Of a stretch of DNA of 64,000 nt, positions 9,774 to 21,700 are shown one piece after another (position 1 is the stretch's first letter; every line of letters begins with the position of its first letter). Under the pieces are notes generated by a model. It searched no databases. It saw nothing but the letters and a program-made list of their open reading frames with translations, and was not told where the DNA came from. This DNA is from Blastomussa wellsi (Eukaryota; Cnidaria; Anthozoa; Scleractinia; Plerogyridae): NCBI GenBank assembly GCA_947652115.1, contig OX393563.1, positions 9,259,495 to 9,323,494 of the forward strand. Direction: 5' to 3'. The translations under genes were made by a program, and so were the position numbers.

Positions 9774-12700
9774 TTAATGCCCATTGGTATGTTGTTCAAA
9801 GTATGTTCTAATGTCCCTTACCACATCATTTCTATCAATACTTTGAAGAGCGGTACACAACTGACCCACTGTTAGGTCTGTCTTGTTTGAATAGATCCAC
9901 TGAAACAACAAGTTGGTGGGACTCATGGGTTTCTCTGGATTGAAGTCATTGTAGATATCTCTGGGAACTTTAAATGCACTAGCCAGGTGTCTCCAGTTCT
10001 TCAGCACCCTGTTTGGGTTATTGAGACACACGCAGATACTTGTCATAATGTCAGACTCCAGCTGGATAACATCTTTCATAGGCTTTTTACTGTGTTCTGT
10101 TAATTAAACAACTAGAATTAAATTGGTGGTAATTGTTACATCAGTACAAACTACTGTACATACCCCACCCTATGACCACCTTGTTACTACGATGACCATA
10201 TCTTACCAAAAGGAAAAGATCCTTGAGTTATTATGTGGCTAAATGTAATTTAGGCGAGGTTAAACTCAACACAATGCTGGCCAGTGGTCTCGTGCATGAA
10301 TCCGGGGTGCCCCAAAGCTTTACAGGGGCTCAGTAGTCTCATGTTGAGGTCAAGTCATTTGCTTGCGTTACCTTTCGCCAGCTGGGACAGCAATCGCTTT
10401 TGCTACCATCCCTCTTGGTAAGTATGCGTAGTTTGATGATTTCTTTCCACTGAGTTGTTGCTCAGTGTGACAGTGCCTGGTGGTTGCCACTCACAGGGTT
10501 GTCGTGGTTACTATTCACACTCAGGGCGGCTCACACAGGAATTTCAGGCACCTTCCTCAAACTCATCTATTGGTGATGAATTTAATCTTTATTAATTTTA
10601 AGAACCCCTTTACAGTGGTCTTATCAAAAAATTGCCATTTGACAAAGTCTTTTAAGCCTCAGTTCTTTGGCACTTCTTGAAGTCTTTCAGATAGGTTTAC
10701 ATACATAAACTTTATTTGAGTGTCAGGGTATTTAGCTAAGAGCTAATTGTGGACACTATAAATTAATATAATGGATATAATATAAGATTAAATAAAGTAT
10801 ATATAAAAATATTAAAAATATATTCTTAAGATATCATTAATGTATAAAATTGCTGCAGACAAACAGTAGAATTAAATAAAGTATATATAGAGATATTAAA
10901 AATATATTCTTAAAATATAGTTGATGTATAAAATTACTACAGACAAACAGTAAGACAAGAAGGGAAAGAACAAAGACAAAAACAGATGGACAGACAAGAC
11001 AGACAATTAGATAGCCAGACAAACAACCAGACAGTATAGGACAAATATATAAGTACAGTAGCAGTAAAATATAGATGCAAATTTCAGAATGTTCTGAATG
11101 GTCTCGCAGGTTTGTCATTCCTTAGGTTTGTTTTACTTTTGCATCCATACAACTTAGGCCAGGTTTGCAAGTTGAATTACTGGGCAGGAGTACTTTTCAC
11201 ATGTTGCTCAACATTACAACCCATTTCCATTGTGCTGAAAAAGGTTCAGTCGTTAGATGTTTACATAGCACAACAAAGTTGTGTTAGACTTTAAACGCTT
11301 GCATCATTTTGTTCTCTGCTCTTGTGGACTTTAGCTTTCATGGTAAAAAATGCAATTTATTACAATCAGACTCACCAACAAGAAGAGGATCCAATTTCTT
11401 CAGAACATCGTTTCGCTTCAATTTCGTTATCTCATCATAAAACCTTTTAACCGTCAAATCTTTTTGTTTGGAATAAAGGTATTCCATCAAAGCTAATGTT
11501 GGATTGAACTGGCCAAATTCAATCTCATTCAACTTTTCGCCAGGAATTTTAAACTGTTGACCCACGTTCTTCCAGTCTCCAATAACTGGTGACTTCGGAT
11601 CCAACTTGGTGGCCATCTTTCTTATTAATTCACTATTAGCATCAGAAGCAGCAAAGTCACTGATTTTTTCTGTACAATTTTCAGCATCTGTTGGTATAAG
11701 TGACAGATAATGAAAAAGTATGATTGTTCTATTTTAAAAGTACTCAAGTCAGAACACATTTAGCAGTGCTGTTAAAACACTGGCAATTCAAAGGAGTTCT
11801 AAGCACTAGCTACCCATTAAAATTTTGGTGGGAAAGCACTGAACTACCTTGGTTATATATATATATCTGGCTACCATCTTGAAGTAACAAGTGAAGATGG
11901 AAATTTTTGATTTTCTAGGCTGCCTTTTTACATGTACGTCCATCCCAAGTCCAAAATGTTGCCTCTTTCTCAAAATATGCCTGTGAATTGCAGACTACCT
12001 CAGGGCCTCATTTTGTTTTCTTTGAGTCTTGTGTATTCTCGCATCTGACCTTGTAATGAATGTAAGTTTTAAATTCATGACAATCATCTAGAAGCAATAC
12101 ATTCAGGTGTCTTTCTCTGTTTTCAGTTCGTAAAGCTATTATTATGGGTGTAAAAAACATTTTTGGTGGTGGGTCCATATTTTATTGTGGGAAATTCAAT
12201 AATAATATGCTTTATGTAATTGGTCCTAAATCCACTTCACATGAGCACCAAACATTTGCGGCCAGTTACATGAATAAATACATCTTTTGAGTGTATAAGT
12301 CTCAACAGATGTAAACTACATTGTCCTCAATAAAGGTGTACGTACATTGATATTTGAACATACCATGATACACTTTTTTAATAATCTTCACTACATCATG
12401 TCTTCCTACAGAATTAGCCTTCAATGCTTCAATCAAGTCCTGTATGGTATTATCTCCCTTTTCCACTGCCAGAAGGCCAATAAGCATCTGAGTGCAGCTG
12501 TTTCCACTGTTCAATTTACATCGGAGACGAGTCTCCAGAGGTGCATTCACCTCCTTTGTACATGCCAAATGCTCCCAGGTTTTTATAACACGGTGTGATG
12601 TGTGGTCAAGTTTTCGAGCTAACTTGTCTTCAAGGCATTTATTTTCCCTTATAGCATCTGAAACTAACAAAAGATAATCAGAACTAATTTGCATTAATTA

Positions 12701-14797
12701 ACTCTATACTAAAAAAAATCATCCATAATCTTTTGATTAAACTCAGAGAATATGTTCACTTGTTAACTTTCTATAAATTGCACATTTAAATTTAAGGTAT
12801 TGATCAACTAAATTTTAAACAGTATTAAACTCAATAATCTGCAAGTAAATAATAATAACAATAATAATATTAATAATTATTTATTAACAGAGTATCCATT
12901 TAAATGGCACTTCAGCTGTTAACTACCAAAAAACTATCCAAAACCTATCGAGAGAAAAATTTTAGTACAAACTGTTATAAGTTGAAATTATCAATGAAAT
13001 TACAAGATACAAATATTACAAATCAAGTTATGAGTGAAAGAAGAATTAAGCTGAAACTAATAATTAATATATATGTATATAATGTAAGAAATGTTTAAAG
13101 CGAATTTAAAGCATTTGTTGTTAAAAATATAAATACGTAATTTACTTTAATTTGCAAGTGGCACTTTATTAGGCCAAATTTGCTGTCAGTATCAACAATC
13201 ATTATCTTGCACATAACTTGTTGCTAGCTGTAAAAATAACTTCAAGAGCAAGAATGAACTGCAAAAATCTGCTGAGTATTTCTCAATCAATTGCAAGGTC
13301 TTTATAAATATTAATTTTAGACATTCATCTTAGTATTGCAAATTATCCTCAAGTTTGATTGGTATGTATCCCGATAAAGTTGATAAATTAACAGTCCTCA
13401 GGAAGAAGGGATCCTCTAAAATGGCAATAACATTTCACTAATGTTATTATGTCAAAACTGATGTTGCACTTGGGCCTCCAAACTTCAGAGTAGCAAACAA
13501 AATTGTGCAATGGATCTGCAATGTTATATTCAAAATTATTCCCCTATATTTTATAGTGGCCTTTTTGCAACAATATGTCGACTTACAAGTTAATTTTCTA
13601 TGCTCAGACAATAGATATAATCTAGGTAATCAACATACCAAAAAGGACCTCATAACTGTTTTCTGCTTCCTCTTGTTGAGTTGTTTCATCAAGAGCGGTA
13701 CTTTCTTCCATTGCTTCCTCTTGGACAGGAGCACCAGTCAGACTTGCTAGTGGGGGTTCTGCTGCTGCAGCAACAATTGCCTCCTGCCCATTACGAGGAG
13801 CAATGTTGGTGTCAAAAACTCTAGAAGTTCCTTCTACAAGGTTTTGAGGTTGTCCTATAGCAGTAGTAGCAGCAACTGGTTCTGTAATCTGCCAAGCAGC
13901 AGCAGCAGAAGCTATTTCCTGGTTGTGGTGCAATTCATGGCCAGAAACAGAGTCCTGACCAGAAGCTTCACTGTTAGGAGCTGAAGCGACTTCTCTGTCA
14001 ACATGCCCAGGGTCATCCACATTCAGTTCCTGACTGCGAGGTGATTCACTGCCGATGACACCATCTCTAGAAGCTACACTGTTAGGATTTGGAGGATCTC
14101 CAGCATCATCTGAAAGATTTAGTTCCTGGTTGTTAGTAAGAAAATAAGTAAGTACAGTTGTAAGTAAAACTTCATTTAGACAGTGCAGGGTGGCCCCTTC
14201 AGCTTCATCGCTAGTATTCAGAGGGGCCCTGGAAATAAAAACATAACTATTATTAAAAACGTAAAGGAATAATACATAAATTGGGTGAGAAGAAAGCGGT
14301 TCTGCTCTTTGAATTTTGATGGGTAGTGAATTAGTTCCTTGTTAAATAATTACATAAATACTGGGGTGCAACTAAATTTGAGACAATTTCAGGATTTTAT
14401 GGCTCACCAGACAGATCGTATTTGTCTTTATGTGATGCACCATCAGTAGAAAATTGATTATTATTCCTGTGTGCTTCAGCAGCAGCAGGCCCTTCTGCCT
14501 GGGAGGATTTAGGGCATTCTTGAGGAGAAACATCCTGTTTGTTAGGATCAGACAGATCTGAATCTACATTGCCTTTAGCAGATTTCAGATCACTCTCTTT
14601 AAGGCTACAAGATGGCCCTTGACTTGATGCTGATGGCTGGGAACTTGGTTCTTTCCCATTCTGTACATTACTTAAAACATCTGGCAAAGATTCAAACTCT
14701 GTCCTTCCAATGTCCTTTTTGTTTGTAGTTAAAGAGCTACACTTTCTCTCTTCCTCCTTTTTCCACTCCTCTTTAGATTCTTGATCTGGCATTTTTC
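9774..14797 (-). CDS. Protein with acidic linker and three tandem death domains
   Basis: Five coding exons on the minus strand: 14792-14408 (start ATG at 14792, exon edge 14797), 14109-13639, 12657-12364, 11687-11376 and 10096-9774. All four introns are phase 1 and the sum is 1785 nt, giving 594 residues. Residues 1-285 are hydrophilic, rich in Ser, Glu, Gln and Ala, with no fold I recognise. Exons 3-5 each hold one death domain (about 286-383, 384-487 and 488-594) with the usual W-x-x-L-A or W-x-x-V signature (VIKTWEHLA, VIGDWKNVG, VLKNWRHLA) and an R-x-D-V-V end (GRHDVVKII, KRNDVLKKL, DRNDVVRDI). There is no catalytic domain and no membrane segment, so an intracellular adaptor is inferred. 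An untranslated first exon probably lies upstream. It is head to head with the death domain-OTU gene. A short unrecognised exon may have been missed. Confidence 0.75.
10785..10951. repeat. Two-copy tandem duplication, about 83 bp
   Basis: The block 'ATTAAATAAAGTATATATA ... TTCTTAA ... GCAGACAAACAGTA' at about 10785-10868 is repeated at about 10869-10951 with a few substitutions. It lies in the last intron of the minus-strand death-domain gene. Confidence 0.7.
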
Positions 14798-14939
14798 CTA
14801 GTAAAAAAAATAAAATATAACTAAACACTTCTTGTGAGGAGAAATTAAACCTGAAACACTTAATAATGCTGGCAGAGCTACAACTGCAATGCATATTGGA
14901 GGAGAGCTTCTGAACTTCAATTCTTAGTTCTGACCTCTT

Positions 14940-15330
14940 CCTAATTTATAACCCGACATAACGATATTGAACTCAATCGAACACAATCATACTTACATGT
15001 AATTAAACGATTGAGTTTGATTGGTAATGGAACACAATTGAAACAAAAAATTTGTGAGAGAGTTTGATTGTGTTCAGTTTTCGAACTAATCAAACCCAAT
15101 CAAATGCACTTAAGATGCTCACATCCATCTGTCATTGGCAGTTCAAGTCGAATGCATCGACTGTGAATCCAGAGTCAACCATTCCAGTCTCAAGTCAAAC
15201 ACAGTCGAACCTACCGGTAATCGAACTCAATCAAACTCCAGTTGGGAGATTGCGAACGTTTGATTGCTCAAATTTTTTTGTGAGAGTTTGTTTGCCGAAC
15301 TCAATCAAACCCAATCAAATGATTGATGTT
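14940..15330. repeat. Repeat rich in CAATCAAAC / GTTTGATTG words
   Basis: Direct and inverted copies of 'AACTCAATCAAACCCAATCAAATG' occur at 15080-15105 and 15297-15321, and inverse words at 15010-15070. It appears to be a decayed foldback or nested repeat. It lies upstream of the minus-strand death-domain gene, within the shared 5' region. Confidence 0.45.
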
Positions 15331-15690
15331 TGATTATTACATAGTATTATACTGAAATTTTGTACCAATTTTTGTCCTCTCTTCTCTAGCCTGTTCCAGG
15401 CTCTTGTCTTGAGTAGTCGGGACGGCAAAAGAAGTGGGCGCTGAGCGAGGAAAAAAAGAGGGAGGGCGAAAGCGAGAATGAGAGCCTGTAAGATTTTCTT
15501 TAATGACCTTCTTCCGTCCACTTTTGGTTTGGTGAGGTGCGAAAAGAAAAACGAACGCACTTAAGATACTCACATCCATCTGTCATTGGCAGTTCCAGTC
15601 AAATGCATCAACGGGGACAGCGAAAGAAGCGGGCGCCAAGCAAGGAAAAAATGAGGGAGGGCAAAAGCAAGAACGACAGCCTGTGTGTAA
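15105..15690. repeat. Local direct duplications (two repeat types)
   Basis: 'CACTTAAGATGCTCACATCCATCTGTCATTGGCAG' at 15107-15141 recurs at 15558-15593. 'GAAAGAAGCGGGCGCC...GAGGGAGGGC' at about 15618-15685 matches 15420-15490. An inverted relative of the second type is at 16535-16630. These are intergenic repeats of unknown class. Confidence 0.55.
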
Positions 15691-16018
15691 CCCTCTTCCG
15701 CCCACTTTTGGTATGAACAGAAAAACTGTCAACCTGTCACTGTGCTATTTCCGATTAGGAATTTTGATACGGCTCCCGGGGGTGACAGCTTCCTATGTTT
15801 TGTTCATACGACTTGCTCTGGGTTCCTTTCATTTGCACGAGCTCCCTCAAAAATCGCTCCTGGAAGGATATGCCCTAGCTTTTCGCATGAAGATCTTGAT
15901 AGCTTGCGTAAAATATGTGACCGGGGTCAACTACATATACATGTAGTAAATTGATACTGTTACATGATGTGTTGTTGTTTCTAGTCATGGAAAGTTTTTA
16001 GTACGTCGGCAGAGATTG

Positions 16019-16348
16019 CTATGGGCTTCTTTTCTCATCTTCCGTGAATTCTTTACTGAGCACAATTGCTGCCGCCGAAAATCCAAGCTGTTTTAGCTGC
16101 TCAACTTGGTCCTGTATCACTGAAACCAAGGGAGAGATAACCACGATCGAACTCATTTCTGATTTTATCTCAGGTTCTGCCAGTTGTTGGAAGAGCTGAA
16201 AGATTAAACTCTTGATGAATCGGTTGGCCAAAATTATCAGGAAAACGTCTTTCCCACGAGACAAGTTGATGAGGCACATTTCTTGCTCCTTTCTCAGAGC
16301 TTGAATATTTGGAAAATCTAAAAGACAGTCGTTCAAGATGTAACGCAA
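16019..16348 (-). pseudogene. RecQ-type helicase N-terminal fragment, probably dead
   Basis: A 109-residue frame resembles the start of a RecQ DEAD/H helicase domain: RKEQEMCLINLSRGKDVFLI (Q-motif region), KSLIFQL after the P-loop, and VVISPLVSVIQDQVEQLKQLG (motif Ia). The P-loop reads ANRFIKS instead of the expected TGxGKS-like sequence, so nucleotide binding should be lost. No later helicase motifs follow. It sits among repeats and is probably a retro- or transposon-carried fragment. Confidence 0.6.
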
Positions 16349-18714
16349 ATTGGCAAATCGTCTAAATCACACGTGCGGACCGTGCTTGATATTTTTCTGA
16401 TTGACATGAAATGAGGCACACCAAGAGGTGTTGACATTTAATACTTGTCAAAATCAACCAATCAGAGGGTACATGTACATGTATAGCAGCTCCCGCTATA
16501 CCAGAAGGGGTTCATAAAGAAAATCTTACAGGCCCTCGTTCCTGCTCTCGCCCTAATACTCCCTCGTTTTTCCCTTGCTCGGCTGCTTCTTTTGGTGCCC
16601 CCGACTATTCGAGGGCCTGGAACAGGCTATCTCTTCTACTTTGAGTACTTTCTCCTTTGCTCCTGGGTTCCCACTCCTTGTCTGAATACCGCCAACCACT
16701 GACTAACAAGTACAGCCACGACAAAGCTGAGAGTTAAAAAAGTCCCGTCTACTCTTTTCCCAGGCTCGCGGGACAATCCCCGCTAGACACCTTTCATTCA
16801 CGGCAAGTTTTGTTACCGCTCCATAATTGTTTATACGTACTACTGATTCATATCAAAAGTGGTCGAAAGTGTTATGTGATCATGCAAAACTACATCTTAA
16901 TGCATCTTATTTCTTATTTCGTGAAATCAACAATTTTAGTACCTTTCTCCTTCTTACTAAATTTTCTCTTCATTTTCCTAAGAGCTGTTGCCATGATTCA
17001 ATGCGATGTCAGACTCCGGCGTATGAAAAGCAAACACTTTGACAAAAGGTGGACCAAATGGACTAAACGAGGTGTCAATTAAATGCGATTGCTCGTAGAA
17101 TAGCGAAAATTCACGGACAACCCAAAGATCAGAGGAAATGGTCAATGATCGATCAGGAAATCTTGAAATTATACAGCGCGCGGCGAACGCGCCTTAGCAC
17201 GGATGGACAGTCTCGTTCTCAGGCTCAGGACAGCGCGGTGGGAAGGAAACAACCTCGTCCCCAGGGCCACCCGCGTGGTGCACACTCCTGGACCATCTAA
17301 AATTCCCTTGGTTTTTTGGCACTCAAAATTGTTAGTAGTGAAAAGACGATTTCAGGGTTGATTTATATGGTCTTTGCACTCAGACTATTGAAGAAAAGCA
17401 GTTAAAAACAATTCGTTGAATCCACGCGCGCGCGCAAATGACGAAGGTATTATTAGTAGTCTTAGTAAGGTTAGTGCGCGAGCTAACACAATTCAGCAAT
17501 TGCAACTGCGCTTTGAAAGCGTGTTAACTGAGATATTGATAATGAGGGAACCAGTTGACAAAACTTTGGGGAAAACTTGTACAGCTCTCGCCTCTTCCAA
17601 ATTTTTGCAAATATGCTGCGACAAGAAACGCCGTTTGTAACAAGAAGTGGGTCCATGCCCCACCTCGAACACAATTTGAAAACTAGGCAATCTTCAGGAT
17701 TCCTGTTGTTCCTGCAGATTTTTGCAGCTTGTACCAGGGTAGTCCAGTTCTTGACCCCCTCTCCTGTCACGCAACGGGGGTCCAGAACTGGACTAGTACC
17801 AGGGCCATTCGTCGTGAGCACCACGCGGGTGGCCCTGGGACGAGGTTGGGAAGGAAAAGGACATTCTCGTCCCCAGAGCCACTTGTTCCTCCTAGCCGGC
17901 TGGGCCTGGGACACGAGGAACAAGTGGCTCTAGGGACATACGATTTGATTCGCTGAAATCAAGCAAAGGAAGTCCAGTCATATCTGCCGTTTTAAACGGC
18001 TGATGTGATTGGACTCCCTTTGTTTGATTTCAGCGAATGAAATCGTGTGTTCCCAGAGCCACTTTCCTCGTGCCCCAGGCCCAGCCGGCTCAGAGGGACA
18101 AGTGGCTCTGGGGACGAGAATGGGAAAAGGATTGATCCCCCATTCTCGTCCCCATAGCCCTTTTCGTTTCTCTTAGCCGGCGGGGCCTTGGGGCGAGAGG
18201 ATGAGAGTGGTATGGGAAGTCTTTTTTCACACGGACCCACGGACTGGCTGTTTACTCCGTAATTTTGTTAAGATGTGATGCAGGAAACATCAACTGAGGA
18301 AAGAAAGCGATGTGGTAAGTTTACAAAGTTATATGCCAACGAATAATCTAAGCACTCGCCTGTACGAGCTTTAATACACGGAATAGATGAAGAAATGCCT
18401 ATTTTCGAAGTTGAAAAAAATTCCCCTTGCAAGAAATTTTGTGCGCTTGATATATGTGCGTACTTCCGGCAAATTTGTACATGTCCATTTCTGTACCGTC
18501 GGTTTATTTATGAAAAGAATTGCTTATAAAAGCACTTGCAGTAGAACGCGACATAGTTGTTTAAAGTACGTTCTGGCGGGTCTATAAGCTCTAAATTGTT
18601 CTTAATTCGTTTGAATTTCAGATCAACACTTAGCCGTAAGCTTATGGGTTGGCCACTCACTTTATAAAGAAATGTTGGCAACTTAACTTTTCATCCATGA
18701 GTGTGTGTAGTCAA
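16349..18714. other. Intergenic and 5' region between the two divergent death-domain genes, repeat-rich
   Basis: Together with 14798-16018 this separates the two death-domain genes. It holds the repeats listed separately. A pyrimidine-rich stretch with TTTCAG at 18616-18621 just before the first coding exon of the OTU gene suggests an upstream untranslated exon. I see no clear promoter motif. Confidence 0.4.
17817..18200. repeat. Inverted repeat family with CCAGAGCCACTTGTTCCTC words
   Basis: 'CCCCAGAGCCACTTGTTCCTC' and 'GAGGAACAAGTGGCTCTAGGG' face each other at 17872-17935. A second palindrome at 17948-18046 has arms 'ATTCGCTGAAATCAA...GGAAGTCCA' and 'TGGACTCCCTTTGTTTGATTTCAGCGAAT'. The same words recur at 40085-40330, so this is a dispersed foldback family. 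Confidence 0.6.
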
Positions 18715-21700
18715 ATGGGAAATGGCCGCAGCAAAGGAGGGAGTAAAAAGAAGATAGATAGGCCTCTTCGCGATGCTGACTCTCCAAACGGACCAGCAGA
18801 GTTGGAAAATGGCGATCTACAGCAAGAAGGATCAGAACTGTTTGAGAAGGATCAATTAAGGAGAAAATATAAGGCAAGAGATTTAGCAATGCAAATTGGC
18901 AAGACCTCAGGTGTTTGTGGTAGAGGTGAATTCAATCCTGGCTCTCTAGGCGATGATAGGAATACAAGTAATAAACATGTCTCGCCTATTGGAACCATAC
19001 AAGGCAAGGTCGGATTCAGTGTAGAAGAGGGAAAAGACCCAAATGATGCCTGTGGGGACTCCAGTTTGTCCAATGGTCATGCCACTGGCAATGAATCTGA
19101 TAGGATCTGTGGTGCTGCTGTGGCAGTGAGATCTAACCAATCTGAACCTGTGCCAGTTGACCCAGATCTGAGCCCTGGAGATCATCCTGGTGATACTATT
19201 GCAGATGCTCCTGGAGATGTGGCAGTTGGCACTTCTGGTAATGTTCATGGTATTGTTCCTGGTGATGCCCTTGGTAATGTTCCTGATAATGCTCCTATTG
19301 AAACTCCTGGTGATATTTCTGGTGTTCATGCACAGTCTGGTGTGGTCCCTAATCCTCCCTCTGCTCCTCATGCACAGTCTGGTGTGGTCCCTAATCCTCC
19401 CTCTGCTCCTCATGCACAGTCTGGTGTGGTCCCTAATCCTCCCTCTGCTCCTCATGCACAGTCTGGTATGGTCCCTAATCCTCCCTCTGCTCCTCGTACA
19501 CAGTCTGGTTTGGCCCCTAATCCTCCCTCTGCGCCTCATGCACAGTCTGGTGTGGTCCCTAATCCTCCCTCTGCTCCTCATGCACAGTCTGGTGTGGTCC
19601 CTAATCCTCCCTCTGCTCCTCGTACACAGTCTGGCGTGGTCCCTAATCCTCCCTCTGCTCCTCATGCACAGTCTGGTGTGGTCCCTAATCCTCCCTCTGC
19701 TCCTTGTACACAGTCTGGTTTGGCCCCTAATCCTCCCTCTGTTCCTCATGCACAGTCTGGTGTGGTCCCTAATCCTCCCTCTGCTCCTCGTGCACAGTCT
19801 GGTGTGGTCCCTAATCCTCCCTCTGCTCCTCGTACAGAGTCTGGTCTGGTCCCTAATCCTCCCTCTGGTCCTGGTCAAGCCAACCCTCTTCAACAGAAAA
19901 AGCCAACTAAAGATGACACAAGCTGTGACCCAGAACAAACAGGATCACCTCAAGAACAGAATGAGTATATAGCATCAGATCAGTCCATCCCACCAACACC
20001 TCGCTCAAAGATAGAATCCAGTACTCCTTCAGCAATGCAAATTGTCCCAGGTCTAACAGGCCATAATGATAATGATACAGAAAACCTGAAAGGTGAGAAT
20101 TAAGATGTACAGTGTATCCTGGCCATGAAAAAGACTCTTAAGGGGTACAAAGTGGCCCCTAAACACTGACCTTGATTCAACATATTCATATTCTACCTGA
20201 AATATTTTGAATAAATGTAGAACTTGTCATTCAGAAAAATTGTATGTTTTTTTTAATTTCAAAATGTCATCACAAAGTTGGCACCAATTTTTTTTTTAAT
20301 TAATATGGAACATGTTTTGACAGTTTCTGAAGAAATTGACACAAAGATTTTGTTACTAAAAGTGTTTCAGAATGGCAGAAACGTCAAACTTAACTGTGCC
20401 ATAACTTTTCCGTGGATTGGCATATCTCAGGTATTTTTCAGTGTCATGATCCTTGTGGCATGGTGTTTCAGAGACTGTCATCAAATTTTGCAAACTGAGT
20501 AGAAAAATTTTGGCACCAAATTTGCAAAACAAAAAACATACGATTTTGTAGAAAGGGCAAGTTTTATATTATTGTGAAAGATTAATTAATCAACATGACA
20601 CGAGCGTGGGGCAAAGAAAAATTCTGAGTCCCCGACAGGAATCAAAATCATGACCTCCCAAACACCGGGCGGGCGCTCTATCCACTGTACAGTACCGCTC
20701 AGAAATAAGCATCCATTGCATACGCAGGTCATACGCGTACATGTATATACGCATACCCATATACGTATGCGTATATACGCACATATGCGTATGCATATAT
20801 ACGCATATGCATATACATAGTTCTTTGTTATTCTTTGCCACAAGTTTGCTTTGTGTAGCATAGTTGGGAAAAACAAAAGAAATAGCCGTACGAGAAAAAC
20901 TTGGAAAAGCGACATTGCTGATCCTAGCAGTATGCCGGACGCGTGTCACATAAGAACTCAGTAAAAATGACCTAGCTCTTCATGAGTTCTCATAGCTCAG
21001 TGGATAGAGCGCCCGCCCGGTGTTCGGGAGGTCATGGGTTTGATTCCTGTCGGGGACTCGGAATTTTTCTTTGTCCCACGCTCATGTCATGTTGATTAAT
21101 TAATCTTTCACATTAAATTTACCGTGCTGAAAATTTACCATCACTCTCATTTTATATCATTTTATGCAAAATTTTAGAGTTGCCCATATCAAAAACTAAA
21201 ATTTGAATGAAGGTGAGCATTTTGGGGTCACTTTGTGCCCACTGTGGTTGGGTCCAACATTGAGTTCAGTAGCCACCATTTGAGTCACCACACAATGCTC
21301 TCCCCCCTTGTCCCTATCCCTACCCTTATCATATATAATGAGCATGTTTGTTTTAATTGTCATGCATTCTTGTCCAAATGTTTCATCGTTTCTACTTTAA
21401 AGTGCACCTAACACCAAAATATTGTTTCGCTAAAATACACCTTTGCACCAGTTCAAAACGAATTTCACCTTTTGTTTCTCCTTTTCATCAAATTCTTGCT
21501 ATTTATAGCATTTAAAAGTTACGAAAAACTGTTCACCATTCGTTCCACGACCGAGTCAGAAGGGGCGTGGGTCTATTCTTGATTTGACATCACAAATTGA
21601 TTTGTATGCATGTTTACAAAGACTTGATGCGATGCAAATCAATTTGTGACGTCAAATCAAGAATAGACCCATGCTTCTTCTGACTCGGTCGCGGAACAAA

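Noticed and set aside
18946..19972. Long open frames over the repeat array: 330 residues on the minus strand and 260 on the plus strand in another frame
   Set aside because: They arise because the 42-bp unit has no stop in those frames. The proteins are only repeats (RTRGRIRD, LVWSLILPLLL), and the true frame is fixed by death-domain splicing.
20990..21063. A functional tRNA gene
   Set aside because: A and B boxes are present, but the acceptor stem ends do not pair well, position 33 is not T, and an inverted copy sits 300 bp away. It is better explained as SINE-derived.
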